Below, piece by piece: positions 44,936 to 56,722 of a stretch of DNA of 64,000 nt. A program made the position numbers and the translations under genes. A model generated the notes under the pieces. The model was not told the DNA's origin and ran no database searches. It saw nothing but the letters and a program-made list of their open reading frames with translations. The DNA comes from Deroplatys truncata (lineage: Eukaryota > Arthropoda > Insecta > Mantodea > Mantidae): positions 96,923,795 through 96,987,794 of the forward strand of contig CM060977.1 of the NCBI GenBank assembly GCA_030765065.1, read 5' to 3'. How positions within the stretch are numbered: position 1 is the first letter of the stretch; the number at the start of each line of letters is the position of its first letter.

Positions 44936-45305
44936 CGAAATGCGTGAAAACAAACGTATTTATTTAATGTTTAGGTATAAACCCCATGAATACATGCAAT
45001 GGAAACACATGGTCACACAGATTTACTATTTGCTCAAGTTTTGCTTTTGGAACGAACATTACGTGTGTAAACCAGGATTGGGAAAAAAATAGTGGAAGGA
45101 TATAAACCAGAATTTTAATGCTGTGTATATTACCGTTGGCGTCTATTTGAACACTTGGGATTACTAAAAAGTTATTTCAATTTAAAAAATTAACATAATT
45201 AGATCCATTGACAATGTGTACCTGTTAAGTACTCTTGTGTAAAGCTTGAATTACAAGACATGTTTTTAAACTAAGCACCAATAACTTTTTAAAAAATAAC
45301 AAAAT
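44936..45305. other. no recognisable feature
   Basis: About 370 bp AT-rich. Confidence 0.4.
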
Positions 45306-45329
45306 ATTATTTTCCACATTATCATTCAT

Positions 45330-45960
45330 TATCTTACACCTTACAATACCTCTCTTCATGGCCACCGCCGTTATTCATGCACTTGTAACGGGAAACCAGG
45401 TTTTGTATACCTTCGTCAAAGAATGATGCCGCCTGTGATGAAAACCAAAACAGCACTTCTTGTTTCACAACACCATCGTCGTTGAAATGTTTTCCACTAA
45501 GGAATTTATTCAGATGAAGATACAGATGAAAATCCTTTGGTGCCAAATCCGGACTGTAGGGAGGTGGTTGAATTGTTCCCAATCAAATGATGGATCAGAC
45601 CTTGAGTTGGTTTGTCTGTGTGTGGCCGGACATTGTCATTCATTATTGTTTCTCCATAAATCTCACACATTTGATAATGAATTTTTGCTGGCGTAATATT
45701 TCCAGCATTCAAAACGAATCGCTGATCAGACTTCACAGCCGGCGGGTCGGTCTATTGTTTAGAATATTTGAAACGCTAATAACAGAAAAACAAAGTGAGG
45801 ATCGCTTACAGCTGTGTCTGGCTTTTTAATGAACGGAGGAGGTGATTGCGCATGTCCAAAATCGCGACTTCAGTGCTACAAAGGCAAAATATTACAACGG
45901 TACTTACTTTAAAAAACAGCCTCCACACCATGCTCAAGTATAACAATACTAAAACAATCA
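45330..45960 (-). pseudogene. mariner deletion derivative
   Basis: Minus strand: KIHYQMCEIYGETIM (helix-turn-helix) is followed at once by NDNVRPHTDKPTQ (second catalytic Asp block). One or more frame changes later come PPYSPDLAPKDFHLYLHL (the third catalytic Asp block), KFLSGKHFNDD and FFDEGIQNLVSRY, ending with a stop at about 45334. The first catalytic Asp region is missing. The fused HTH-to-DNxRP junction is identical in layout to the copy at 35.90-36.22 kb, so the deletion predates their spread. Confidence 0.85.
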
Positions 45961-46669
45961 AACAAACATAAAAGTAGAAAATTGGCAAGATATATTTGAG
46001 TCTACATTAAAGGGTTTTTGTTTGCAGTACCCAAACGCTATAGTGATGAAATAGTGACCATATTTATTCAGCGTGCTTCAGTTTCTTGAGGTCAACACAG
46101 TAACATTTGCTGGGCATTTCTTCTTATTTTCAAGTATTAGGCCCTATGCCGTTACGCTACCTCACGGTTAAACTTTCAATCCAAAATTTCCTTGGAAGAC
46201 TTAAAGATCTCTATATTTTTGATGATAATGAAGCATGGCTCTTGTGATTCTATTTGTACTCATGTGATGCAGATGCTTTATCCATTTGTTCTTGTAATGT
46301 TGCATGTGGTCAACTACAGGTTCTGTTTATGATTCTTTCATTACTTCCTAATTATTATTATAATCCTTTTAGAATGATTAATAACTCTATCCTATTAATA
46401 TTGAATCAACTAAATTCATGGCACATTATCTAAGAAACTGTTTAATATATCAGAATGTAGACGAACTCCTTCTAAACTCACTGAACTTCTTTCATTCAAT
46501 AAACTTGTTTATTAAGGAAAACAGCATTTTTTTCTCACGTATTTGATTTAAAATTATCAGCAGGGATAATTCATTAAAAAAATTAACCAATGTTATATAT
46601 TAATAACAAAATATATCTGCAGCATCGCTTACAGGTTGTTTTGCTGATCCTAAAATTTAATTAAGAAAT
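45961..46669. other. no recognisable feature
   Basis: About 700 bp of AT-rich sequence. Confidence 0.4.
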
Positions 46670-46830
46670 TTTCAGTAATTATGAGGACAAGAGTCATTTA
46701 TACCAGAAATGCCATTCAAAGAAAGGCCAAAATGGAGAAAACAAACTTGCATATATTTACAAGAAACTAACCACATGGCTTGGGAACACAGAAGCCGTCT
46801 TATTTAATAGAAGTACGAATTTTCTGAAAC
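46670..46830 (-). repeat. dispersed repeat S, copy 3
   Basis: On the minus strand GGCATTTCTGGTATAAATGAC and AAATATATGCAAGTTTG match the S copies at 23.96 and 27.53 kb. Confidence 0.6.
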
Positions 46831-46894
46831 AAAGATTCTCTAAAAGATAGATTCAAGTTTATTTCTTTACCTTAAAATGAATAAATTCAGATTT

Positions 46895-47748
46895 TTTTGC
46901 TTTCTCTACCAGTACATAGTAGATAGAGAAGGTATTACATTCCACCCAAAAATATTATACTGAGATTTCATGGAAAATACATATTTTGGGGCTCCATGAA
47001 TAAAAATGCATTTTAGTAAAAAATCTGTGTGTATATGTCCGTGAACATCATAAACTAAAAACGAAAAGTCGGATAAACACCAAACTTGGTATTTTGATTT
47101 AGTATCTTCCTGCAACACGAAGATTTTCAAGAAAATCCACAACCCCCAACTTCTCCTTACATGCAACAATTTTCTCAATTTCTTATTTTCTAAAAATGGC
47201 TCTAACGATTTTGATTAAAATACCAGATATTAAATATATTTACATGGCAAATAAGGTTATGTCTTGAATTTTCTGGGATTATCCATGAAGTACGCACTCT
47301 TCATTCGGAAGGAATTTTCTCGAATCTTGTATAAGTTGTAAACGTTAAGCGATAGACGAAAACATACTATACAAAGAATGTAGATCTCTAACACAAACAA
47401 TTTATTTGAAATAACTTTTTTGTGGCATCAGTCATTTTCGAGATACCCATTATTAATGGTTAGAATTGTTCAATGCTTAGCCATTCTTTTAAATTCCTGT
47501 CAACATTCAGTTGTTTCTCACGATTGCATGGAAACATAATGGCCAACTTATGGCGTCCAGTTCTTAAACATTTCAACATTGCTATTTTCCTTTGTATTTG
47601 TAACGAAATGTGTAATATAGCTATTACTGCAAAAGTTTATTTGGATTAAAATGAAGTAGATGGAAAAATAAGCTTTACTAAGAATAGTCTGTATACCCAT
47701 TAATAAATGATAGAGGGTAGAGATAGTCATGTGAAAGTAACACAACAG
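46895..47748 (+). repeat. R850 repeat, full length
   Basis: A clean copy of about 850 bp, from GCTTTCTCTACCAG to GTAGAGATAGTCATGTGAAAG with AACACAACAG, useful as a type copy. No frame runs through it. Confidence 0.9.
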
Positions 47749-48142
47749 TTGTTTTTATGAAGTGGTGTAGAAGTCATAGTACAAAATTATAGGACAGTGT
47801 CGTTTTAAAAATATATTTAAAATACAAAAATGGTACCTAAAGTGTTAAAAAGCACAAATTAAAGGTCTAAATAATAAGAGTACATAAAACTAAATGTATC
47901 ATTTTTTTGGCAATTCTTATCATTTAATCTCAAATGATCAAATACTGCCTTATACTAAGTATCTGTAAAATCTATCACACAAATGCTTTCCTTACATTAT
48001 CCAAATGTCATTGCCTTCATTATTCTGAGCGCCTCGTTTTTTTCGGCCCTCATTAATCCAAATTTTCAGTTTATCCGGATTGAATTTTCTTATAGGTTAT
48101 ATATACTGTAGGTGGACACCTTGTACAATGCGATTTACTTAG
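47749..48142. other. no recognisable feature
   Basis: About 390 bp AT-rich. Confidence 0.4.
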
Positions 48143-48522
48143 ATCTATAGTGACTGTCACCCCCAGAAGGAAGGGGTGAAATGGATGAACCATAGGAGGC
48201 TACAGGCCTCAACAGCTCGAGGCTTGAAGTCCCGTCCCATTGCCTAGAGAGGGTGATGCGCGACCCGTCGATCAAGCAGCTGTTCACGGGGAGTACTATT
48301 TACTTTGAACAAACATTTGTCTGACACGCCTAGAATCACACTTAATAGATGAGAATGAAACGGAATGAAAGAAAGGAAATCGTAGTAAATGAGAAACCAC
48401 ACTAGTATTCGCCTACCGACCAGGGTAGGTTACAAAAAAAGAAACCCAAAGTCAGAGTGAAATGTCGACGGGAATTGAACCCGAATGCGAGCTTCGCACG
48501 TTACCGCGATTTGATTTTTGCT
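48143..48522 (-). repeat. tRNA-headed SINE, type C
   Basis: Minus strand: GCGGTAACGTGCGAAGCTCG head, GGGTTCAATTCCC B-box, a TTTGTAACCTACCCTGGTCGG core, GTAGGCGAATACTAGTG, and a body matching the copies at 0.36 and 29.07 kb. Confidence 0.75.
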
Positions 48523-48717
48523 TACTTTTTAATCACGAAATAGGTGTGTCCCTTGATAAATACATGCGTATACGGTTATAATGTTGGCACAGCAGGTAGC
48601 GTAGCGATCTCCATCGGTCACTCTCTTCAAGCTAACAATAAGTACTATGGTGAGTCTCACAGAACATTTAAACAAGTGCAAGATTGTTTCATTAGATTTT
48701 GTAACAATCCTGATAGT

Positions 48718-49305
48718 TGGAAAGGTAGAATCAGATGACTGAAAAATTCAATGTCATAGCCGGGATTTGAACCACGGATCTCCCGGTCTCCGTCCGGTTG
48801 CTCTAACCACAGAGCTACCATGGCAACATGCCGACACGACATTAAATTCTCCAGCTGATTCGCATTTTTCCCGGTAAACCACAAGGAGATCTCAAATTGT
48901 ATTGAGATGTCATACCCCAATGGCGACTTACAAACATTGTAAGTAATTAAGTCCTGGGCTTTATAGTTGAAACCACTATTAGGTAAATTAATGGAATTAA
49001 TTGTTCTTTCACACAAGCCGTGTGTTGGACAAGGTTGGAAAGGTAGAATCAGATGACTGAAAAATTCAATGCCATAGCCGGGATTTGAACCACGGATCTC
49101 CCGGTCTCCGTCCGGTTGCTCTAACCACTGAGCTACCATGGCAACAAACCGACACGACATTAAATTCTCCAGCTGATTCGCATGTCGTGTCGGACCGGGA
49201 GATCCGTGGTTCAAATCCCGGCTATGGCATTGAATTTTTCAGTTATCTGATTCTACCTTTCCAACCTTGTCCAACACACGGCTTGTGTGAAAGAACAATT
49301 AATTC
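48718..49305 (-). mobile_element. compound tRNA-like retroelement, 588 bp
   Basis: Two ~150-bp direct copies (48718-48865 and 49035-49183, minus strand) each hold a tRNA-like block with a good acceptor pairing (GCCATGG with CTATGGC) and a B-box GGTTCAAATCC, and a tail GATTCTACCTTTCCA. A third, partial copy lies inverted at 49194-49306 and lacks the A-box half; it pairs with 48993-49105 over 113 bp with about one mismatch. The whole is flanked by a perfect 13-bp repeat CAATCCTGATAGT (48705-48717 and 49306-49318), so it appears to have inserted as one unit by LINE-type retrotransposition. No poly-A tail. The 185-codon frame through it (48657-49214) is an artefact of the repeated blocks. Confidence 0.8.
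48755..48829 (-). repeat. tRNA-like block (not a functional tRNA)
   Basis: GGTAGCTCTGTGGTTAGAGC supplies a D-arm and A-box, and GTGGTTCAAATCCCGG a T-arm-like B-box. The 7-bp acceptor stem is intact but the T-stem is poorly paired. A second copy lies at 49075-49148. They probably serve as an internal RNA polymerase III promoter. Confidence 0.7.
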
Positions 49306-49349
49306 CAATCCTGATAGTGATTGTAGTATCCTCATTTGGACAGCTTTCA

Positions 49350-49818
49350 GTTTTTACTTTCTCTACTACGTATAGTAAGTAGGGGAAGTATTGTATTCCA
49401 CCCAAAAATTCGATACCGAGATTTCACCGGAAATACATGTTCTAAAGCCCAATGAACCCAAAACAGCGTTTTTAAAAAAAAAGTCTGTGTTTATGAGTCC
49501 ATGTGTGTGTGTGTGTGTATGTGTGTGTGTGTGTACCTTAGCTCAAAACTAAATACGGCATGAATACCAACTAGGTGCTTAAATCCAGCATCTTCCAAAG
49601 ATGCGAAATGAAGATGTCCAAGAAAATCCCCCTTCATAAAGTATCCTTTACTTAGAACGCTTTTACGGAATTCATTATTTTCTAAAAAATGGTTATGACG
49701 ATCTTGATTAAAATACAGCATGCAAAAATACTTACATACAATTAAAATGTATATCTTAAATTCTGTATAATTTTGTATAAGTGATAAACATCAAGCGATA
49801 GACGATAACGTACTACAC
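49350..49818 (+). repeat. R850 repeat, left half
   Basis: TTTTTACTTTCTCTACTACG and AAAATTCGATACCGAG at the left end, on to ACGTACTACACAAAAA where the opposite-strand copy begins. A (GT)n tract lies at 49503-49533 at the family's usual GTGTGTCTGTG position. Confidence 0.9.
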
Positions 49819-50667
49819 AAAAACACAATTTGCTACATTCACACGACTTTCTCTGATCTCTATCGTTTTTAATGGATATATAAACTAGTCTTAGTAAAGC
49901 TTATTTTGTATCTATTTCATTACATATTTCCTTACAGATACAAAGGAAACAGCGTCAGTCTAATGTTTAAGAACTGGAAATTCCATACTGTTTCCATGAC
50001 ATCGCAAGACACAACTAAAGCTTCACGGGAGTTTAAAAGAATGACTAAGCATTGAGCAATTCCAACCATTAATAACCGATATATCGAAAGTAGCTCATAC
50101 CACAAAAAAGTTATTTGAAATAAATTGTGTGTTTTAAAGAGATCTACATTTTTTGTGTGCTACGTTTTCGTCTCTCGCTTAACGTTTACCAGTTACACAA
50201 GATTATACAAAATTCCTTTCTTATGAAGAGAACTTCAAGCACTATTCCCAGAGAATTCAAGGTATACATTTTATTAGTCAGGCAAATATCTTTGATATAT
50301 AATATTTCAATAAAAATCGGTAGAGATTTTACAAAATAATAAAAAGTTCGAAAAATGTTCCACATAAAGGATATTTTGGGGTAGGGGTGTTTCTTGAAAA
50401 TCTTCGTGTCGCATCTAGGAGGTACTGAAATAAATATGAAGTTTGGTGTTTATTCAAGTTTTCATTTTTGAGTTATTGTATTCACAGGCACACAAAAATA
50501 CCCACAGACACATAGATGCCCACCAAATAGACCTTTTACTAAAAATGCTTTTTTTGGTTTTAGGGGCCTTGAAACATGTATTTCCGGCAAAATCTCAGTA
50601 TCAAAGTTTTGGGTGAATTGCAATAGATACTTTCTCAACCCACCAGGTACGTGATATAGAAGGTAAA
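49819..50667 (-). repeat. R850 repeat, full length
   Basis: TGCTACATTCACACGAC with TTTCTCTGATC at one end and GATATAGAAGGTAAAAG at the other. With the copy on its left it makes a large inverted repeat. Confidence 0.9.
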
Positions 50668-51045
50668 AGTGTAGTTCTCTTTAAAATGTAAAATTTATAT
50701 CAAATAACTATGTTTATGGCAAAAGTGATTTCCGAGATATCCATTATTAATTTCTCTAGTTCAATACTTTGTCATTCTTTAAAGTCCGGTCGATTTTCAT
50801 TGTTTCTCGCGATGTCATGGAAAGGGTATGGAATTTTATGGTCAGCACATAGCGTTAAGGTCTTAAGCATTTGATTATCGCTGTTCCCTTTTGTAACTCT
50901 TAACGAAATGTGTAACACAGCTGTTTCCCAAAGATTTATCTCGATTAAAATTAATTATATGTGAAAATAAAGCTTTTTATGAATAATTTGTGTACCCACT
51001 AATAAGTGAAAGAGGGTAGAGAAAGTCATATGAATGTATCTTTTT
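50668..51045 (+). repeat. R850 repeat, right half
   Basis: TTTCTCGCGATGTCATGG, TTAACGAAATGTGTAACAC, and the end GTAGAGAAAGTCATATGAATG. Confidence 0.85.
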
Positions 51046-51540
51046 TTCTTGGATTATCTTTATTTCCGTTAATCCGGATTACCTCCGGTCCCACCTTGTC
51101 TGGATAAACAAATTTCTTGTGCAATAATGCACACACATATGAGTTAATTATGCTTGTAGAAGCTACCAAGTCTGGATACAATGTATGAGGTGTCAAGAAT
51201 ACGGTTTTGCAGAAATTACTGCCACAAGTTACCTCATGTATTAAGTGCGACGAGCAACATGCATCAGACCAAAGCACAAAACTACAAAGGCTACCTACCA
51301 TACAGCAAGCTACAACGGTTGTCCTGTTTAAACAACAACGAGGCGGCTTCCGACACCAAACACGCAACGTGAAACACACTAATAGCATTATATCTTCTCT
51401 TGGTACATATATACGAAAAACAGATTCCAATTACCTTCACAAGCTGCCCAAAATAAACCGCACATTCAGGATTCCTATGTCGAAGTTCCCCAATCTGCCA
51501 CAGAGAATGAACCAAAAATATAACCTCCTTAACCGCTTAT
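51046..51540 (+). pseudogene. Jockey-like LINE ORF1 remnant
   Basis: In three frames linked by indels the plus strand reads IQCMRCQEYGF, then CRNYCHKLP, then CIKCDEQHASDQ, then NGCPV and FKQQRGGFRHQTRN. This is the order of the Cys-His nucleic-acid-binding knuckles of Jockey-clade ORF1 (QCxRCQxxGHxxxYC, CVKCxxxHxxxxC), followed by GCPxYK. ORF1 would package LINE RNA. Start and end of the element are not visible and no ORF2 follows. The minus frame 51026-51430 is shadow. Confidence 0.7.
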
Positions 51541-51659
51541 ATTCAGCAGTGATGTCGCTCTGTGAAGTTCTCGCAGTATTCCTGAATATTTCCAAATTAC
51601 TATATATTTCCACTGAAGAAACTCAAAGGATCGATATCGTTACCGGTGTTGTTTACTAG

Positions 51660-52278
51660 AAATTACATAAACATTTTATTAGTTAATAGAAACAAAATTA
51701 TTACCGCAATATGCCGATTCGACACGTAGTAGTTTGTATTTACCCCTAAAGTGGCGTCACTGTTTTATTACTGTTTATATTATTTGACGCTTGTTGCGCC
51801 AGTGTCCGTTTTTAGCCTTAGCTAGTCTTGTTCTCTTCGAGCCAGTGAGTTGAGTTGTTCTAGATAATGTTTGGAACTTCCTGTTATTGCGTAGTCGCCG
51901 CGATTTCTTAACGTCAAAAGGCTCACTGACGGTTGCCCTTTAATTGGGCACAAATATTAATTCTCCGTATTATATCTGTATTGTAAAATTTCAAGTGTAA
52001 ATATGAGTTTTCTCTGACTTTAAGTAGTAAGGTAAACGTTTAGAATATGTCCAGTTTGATTGCTACAATTTAAACGTTGCTTATATGGTTATAATTGTCT
52101 GAGTGTGTTTCATTGGTTGGCCACTCGATCTAAATTGTTAATGTATTGTGTTTAATCTTTGTTGCACCTCGTGAATTTGGCTGGTTACTCGATGCCGAGA
52201 GGTATGCCTGGTAGGGAGTATGAGTTGTAGCCTGCCTGACGTTATACCGAACCTGTTACCAGTATTTTGATCAAGTAT

Positions 52279-52325
<47 letters not shown>

Positions 52326-52621
52326 TTCTGGTTTGTAAGTAGTTTGTGTTAAATATGTATTAATCTCCAGTCCTATATGGGATTGTCTGTTAAAATAATT
52401 TATTCTTATGTACAAAACCCAATATTTAAAGTATAATAAAAGGCAGCCTTCTCGGCTTTCGTGTTTTTATGCACATTTTCTGAGGAACAGTCCACTACCT
52501 TATATTGGTTTTGCCTAGGTTCTAGATCCGAACGTTTTCCCCGATTAGGCTTCTTCATGATACATTTGAGCAAAGCACTTACTTTTCTTTCCAATGGTTA
52601 TAGTACTAAATCTAAAACTGT
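51660..52621. other. unclassified; holds (AT)n microsatellite
   Basis: Almost 1 kb with no known repeat. A 42-bp (AT)n tract lies at 52282-52323. A minus frame (52406-52594, with KCIMKKPNRGKRSDLEP) is modestly peptide-like but unrecognised. Confidence 0.4.
52282..52323. repeat. (AT)n microsatellite
   Basis: About 21 perfect dinucleotide units. Confidence 0.98.
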
Positions 52622-53545
52622 GATCTGTTGTATTCATATGACTTACTCACCCTTCTACAAACTATTCTTATGAAAGCTTATTCTCCTAATTACTTTTCCT
52701 TGTTACAAATAAACCTTCCTTACTCACTTGCTCATTTCTTTGTAGATATAAGAAAGAAGTAATAAGCTAAAGCAAGAAGAATGTTTTCAAGGCCAGTCGC
52801 TATGTGATGGCTTCAAAATGCTGCTGTCTTTGCATGAATAGGAAAAAGAAGAAAAAAATAAAAGAATACCATTTGTAGTTGTACAAAGTATGGAGTATCT
52901 GAAAATTAAAAAAATAACAAAGAATGTTTCTTGGAAATTGTTAACGCATAAAAAATGTTATGCTTCGAGTAGATTTATATTTTTTGTGCATTAATGTCTC
53001 TTAGTGTCTGTTCAGCAAAATGTTAACTAGTAGTTAGGGGAGACCTTCCAAGCAGGAAGGGGTTTAACTACTGGAAGAAGGTAGTGTTTGCTTGGTCTGA
53101 GGCAAGTGAGGGGTTAAGACGCGCGGTAGTGAAAGGCGATAGCTGTTTTCCTCTGTACGCGTCACGCATTATACGAGTTCAGCATATTGTGTAACCCACA
53201 CCAGAGCTGAGTTATATGCCACCCAACCACACTAGCTAAAACGTCGCTGAATAGAGAGTACGGTTTACCAATTGTAAGGTCATTCAGAATAAACAGGACT
53301 TAACAGGATATTCACAGAAAATTCCAATATACACTTTGTCATGTTAATAGCTTAAATGCATGGTGTTTTAATCGAAATTATTATTAATAAAACAACAAAT
53401 AAGGAAACGTAAAGTGTATTTTGGGCTTGGGAACCTTTTGCAGAAACTTTCATGTCTCATCTTTGGAAGATACTGAAATTACATATCCAAGATTGGCATT
53501 TATCACACTTTTCTTTTTGAGCTATGTGTTCAGGCACACACACGG
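52622..53545 (-). repeat. R850 repeat, subfamily 2, with insert
   Basis: TTGTATTCATATGAC start, GGCCAGTCGCTATGTG, then a non-R850 block at about 53030-53265, then GTTTACCAATTGTAAGG to the right end region. The block (AGGGGAGACCTTCC, GAGGGGTTAAGACGCGCGG) is GC-richer and unclassified. Confidence 0.75.
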
Positions 53546-55412
53546 AGATTTTTACTTTCTCCACCACGTATATGATGCAGAAGGTATTCCACTCTACCCA
53601 AAAATTCTATACAAAAATGTCACAGGATATACATGTTTTGAGGCTCCTTAACACCCAAAACATTTTAGAAAAAAGTTCGTGCATGTGTCTGTAAACACTA
53701 TAATATAAAAACGAAATGTCGGTTGAACATCCATTTTGGTATTTCAGTTCAGTATCTTCCAAAGATGCGGCAGAAAGATTTTCAAGAAAATTCCAGTAAT
53801 TCAAACTAGCCTTTAGATGAAAGATTTTTCGAAATTTCTTATTTTCTGAAACATTCCCTTAATGATTTTGATTCAAATACAATATATGAAATATATTTGT
53901 ATGTTAAATAAAATGTTTTCCTTGAATTTTCTGGGAATAGCGTTTGAAGTCTTCATTCGGAAGGAATTTGTATAATCTTGTGTAACTGGTAAACGTTAAG
54001 CAATGGACGTAAGCGTACCATGAGACAGAATGTGCCCGAATTAGTTTTATGATGTGCTAATTTATTTAGTGTTTCATTTGATATATAAATGATATATGTG
54101 TGCAATGTGAACACCATGTAAATAGTCATTTTGTATAATTTAATATTTGTCTTGTACATAATGTTCCTGTTTAACTAAGTTTAGAATGTCTTGAACTCTG
54201 CAGTTAGGGTAGAAATATGCTGTTTGCATGTGCAACGAAAACGGGATCTTTTGTGTTAGAATCGAAGGGTAAGATTTTATTACTTTATTTGTCTCGACTA
54301 CGGAAGTATGGAGTGAAGGAAAATAACACAGAACGGCAGTTTACCAAGAGAACCCCGGGAAAAAGGTCACATGATATATACAAACTAGCCAATAGGAATC
54401 TATATAAATTAAATAATATTTAGCCACGCCGAGAGAACCGCGAAAATTCCTCCAATGAGAAATCAGATCCAAAAATTTTAGGTAGGATATCGTGGTATTT
54501 AAATAGTCGAGATTTACCACAAAAATTGCGAGTTGACTTGTAGATACACACGAGGAAGCCACCCTTCTCCGTCAAACAAGTTGGCGCGCAAATGGTGCTA
54601 TATATAAAGTGATAAGTAAACAGGAACATTATGTAGTGTTAGAGTGAAGTGACAATAAATGGCGATAAACCCAACATTATGATGAGTAGTGAATTCACCT
54701 CTGAGCTTCTTTGTACCACAACCGAGATCGACGAGCTTATTAGCAATCCTGATAGGCAAAGTCCATGCAGACATCTCCGCTGAGAACCAACTAGCCAGGG
54801 CAACAGCGAGAATTACCGTACAATCAAATCAACCAGCCAGGACAAGATGAAGCCACGTCGGATGGAGAACATAAAGTAGGTACAGTGAATTCTAACATTA
54901 CTTCTCCTGTATCTTCCACTACACCGCGTTCGAATCCAACCCGAGCGGGCATCGAAACCGGGACGGCTACCAACGGCACAGTCTTCGAAGCATAGAGAGG
55001 CGAATACTGACACAACCACACAAAAAATATAGATCTCTTTAAAATACACAATTTATTCCAAATAACAACTTTGTGGTATAAGCCATTTCTGAGATATCCG
55101 TTATTAATGGCTTGAATTCTTCATTTTTGGTCATTCCTTAAGGTGCTTTCAACATTCAATTGTTTCTAGCAAATGCATGGAAACAGTACAGAATTTTAAG
55201 ACCAGCGTATAGCGTCCATTTCTTAAACATTTGACTATTGCTCTTCTTTTTCTATTTATAATTAAATATGTAATGCAGCTATTTCTGCAAAAGTCTATTG
55301 GATTAAAATAGAGTACTTAAAAAAAACTAAGTTTTAGTAGGAATAGTTTGTGTACTCACTAATAAGCGATAGAAATTAGAAAGTCAAGTCATGTAAATGT
55401 ATCACATCAGAA
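53546..55412 (+). repeat. R850 repeat, full length, host of an LTR
   Basis: R850 runs 53546-54020 and 55015-55412, resuming exactly in the ACGTACTACACAAAAAATG landmark. Right end CATCAGAAATCTTTTTTT. Confidence 0.9.
54021..55014 (+). mobile_element. solo LTR, Gypsy-like, family 3
   Basis: Starts TGAGACAGAATGTG and ends CTGACACA, about 994 bp, with 4-bp repeat ACCA on both sides (54017-54020, 55015-55018). A TATA-like TATATATAAAG lies at about 54598 and AATAAA at 54655, giving plus orientation. The sequence after it is coding-like in places, but no enzyme is present. It is younger than its R850 host. Confidence 0.7.
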
Positions 55413-55880
55413 ATCTTTTTTTATTCCGAGAACCTAAACGCATGCATTTAAGATGAAATTTTGGTATTTATTTACATGACGGTATATATACATACATACA
55501 TACATACATACATACATACATACATACATACATACATAGAGCCCTATAAATCGCACGGGTCCGCAGACCGCATGTGCTGTTATAATACATAGAATAATAA
55601 GCAAGATTAATAACAGTAAAAACGACAACAAATGGAAGGAAACCAGAAAATATACCACAATAAGAAAACATCATTTCACGAAAAAAAGGATAACATATTC
55701 AATTATAGCATCTAAACTACAAACAATCCCCCAAACAGCGGTAAATAGTATTCCGATGCATTGTTATACCTTATTGTAGTAATCAATGAACAGATAAAGG
55801 AATAAATATACCAGCACACTAACAATAAATTTAAAAAGTGACATGAAAAAATTAGCACCAACAGCAAGGTTTATCTCCTC
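55413..55880. other. microsatellite and AT-rich flank
   Basis: A (TACA)n tract lies at 55484-55539; the rest shows no feature. The minus frames rich in CMYV here are artefacts of the tetranucleotide repeat. Confidence 0.8.
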
Positions 55881-56700
55881 CTACACCCCTAATTTTTGAC
55901 TATCAGCTTTCTTCTCATATCTCAGCTGCCTTGCCTTAAGTAGAAATTTATCTATCCCATCTATGTCTTCCCTACCTGCCAGTAGCGTCCAACATGCCCT
56001 TAACTCTCCATTCGAGGTAGTAATCGATCCCGGTGAACATTTCCCCCCTCCATTTCTCGGTATCAATATAGCTTGACAAGACATGTACCCATGACTCTTC
56101 CTCCTCGCAAATGGGGCAAATTCTGCTACCACTTTCATCAGTAATTTTTATCATCGCCATGCTCCCAATCTAAGCCACGCGAGCCCCTGTAGAATGAGTT
56201 TGGTGCCCGTTTTGATGTGTTGCTCCACACCTCACTCAGATTTTAATTCAGACTATACTTCTAAGGAAACTTTCTCCGTGCATTGCACAATTGTTTGTTG
56301 CACGTCATATTACAGAGGCGGTACATTATCTTTTTTCGCGCCTATTTCCCTGAGCTGCCTTCCAAATATTGCCCATCCCTATGGTTGCCAATCCTCTCTT
56401 GAATTGTGATGCTCATGTCGGACTTCCTTCCATTCTCAACTGTTCACGGTAGCAGGCGGCCCTAATTAGAGATTGGTCTCAAAAACGGTTTTCATCCAGT
56501 ACTTCACTGCTGTATTTTGCACTCTATCGTCTCACTGTGCGCCCCAAATTCCCTCATTCCGCAGTTGGCCGTAACCTTCCTAGTTCCAGAATTCCTTTTA
56601 AAATTCCGGTCTTCACTTGGCCCATATTTCTGCTCCATATTTCTGCTTCATGTGGACCTAAATGTCACTCCGTATACGGTGTCCGGTAAATTTACGGATA
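55881..56700 (-). pseudogene. LINE ORF2 C-terminal remnant, sister of 15.4 kb
   Basis: Minus strand, in order: ENRF and SLIRAACYREQLRME-type sequence, FKRGLATIGMGNIWK (matches LERGLRRIGMGPVW of the 15.4 kb copy), ARVA-IGSMAMIKITDESGS, the finger RICPICEEEESWVHVL, then WRGEMFTGIDYYLEW and, one frame over, DIDGIDKFLLKARQLRYEKK before a stop at 55881. Several stops and frame changes are present, so this copy is older than the one at 15.4 kb. It extends further 5'. Confidence 0.75.
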
Positions 56701-56722
56701 TAACTTTAAGTGGAGTGCAGTA

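Noticed and set aside
48755-48829. functional tRNA gene
   Set aside because: The acceptor stem pairs but the T-stem does not, the block recurs in three units, and it sits in a compound retroelement.
48657-49214. 185-codon minus-strand open frame, the longest here
   Set aside because: It runs through two copies of a tRNA-like block and repeats its own peptide (QLENLMSCRxVAMVAxWLEQ); it comes from non-coding repeats.
51660-52280. possible further LTR
   Set aside because: It has promoter-like and AT-rich parts but I could not find TG/CA ends with a matching duplication.
55434-55674. minus-strand frames with CMYV repeats
   Set aside because: They are translations of a (TACA)n microsatellite.
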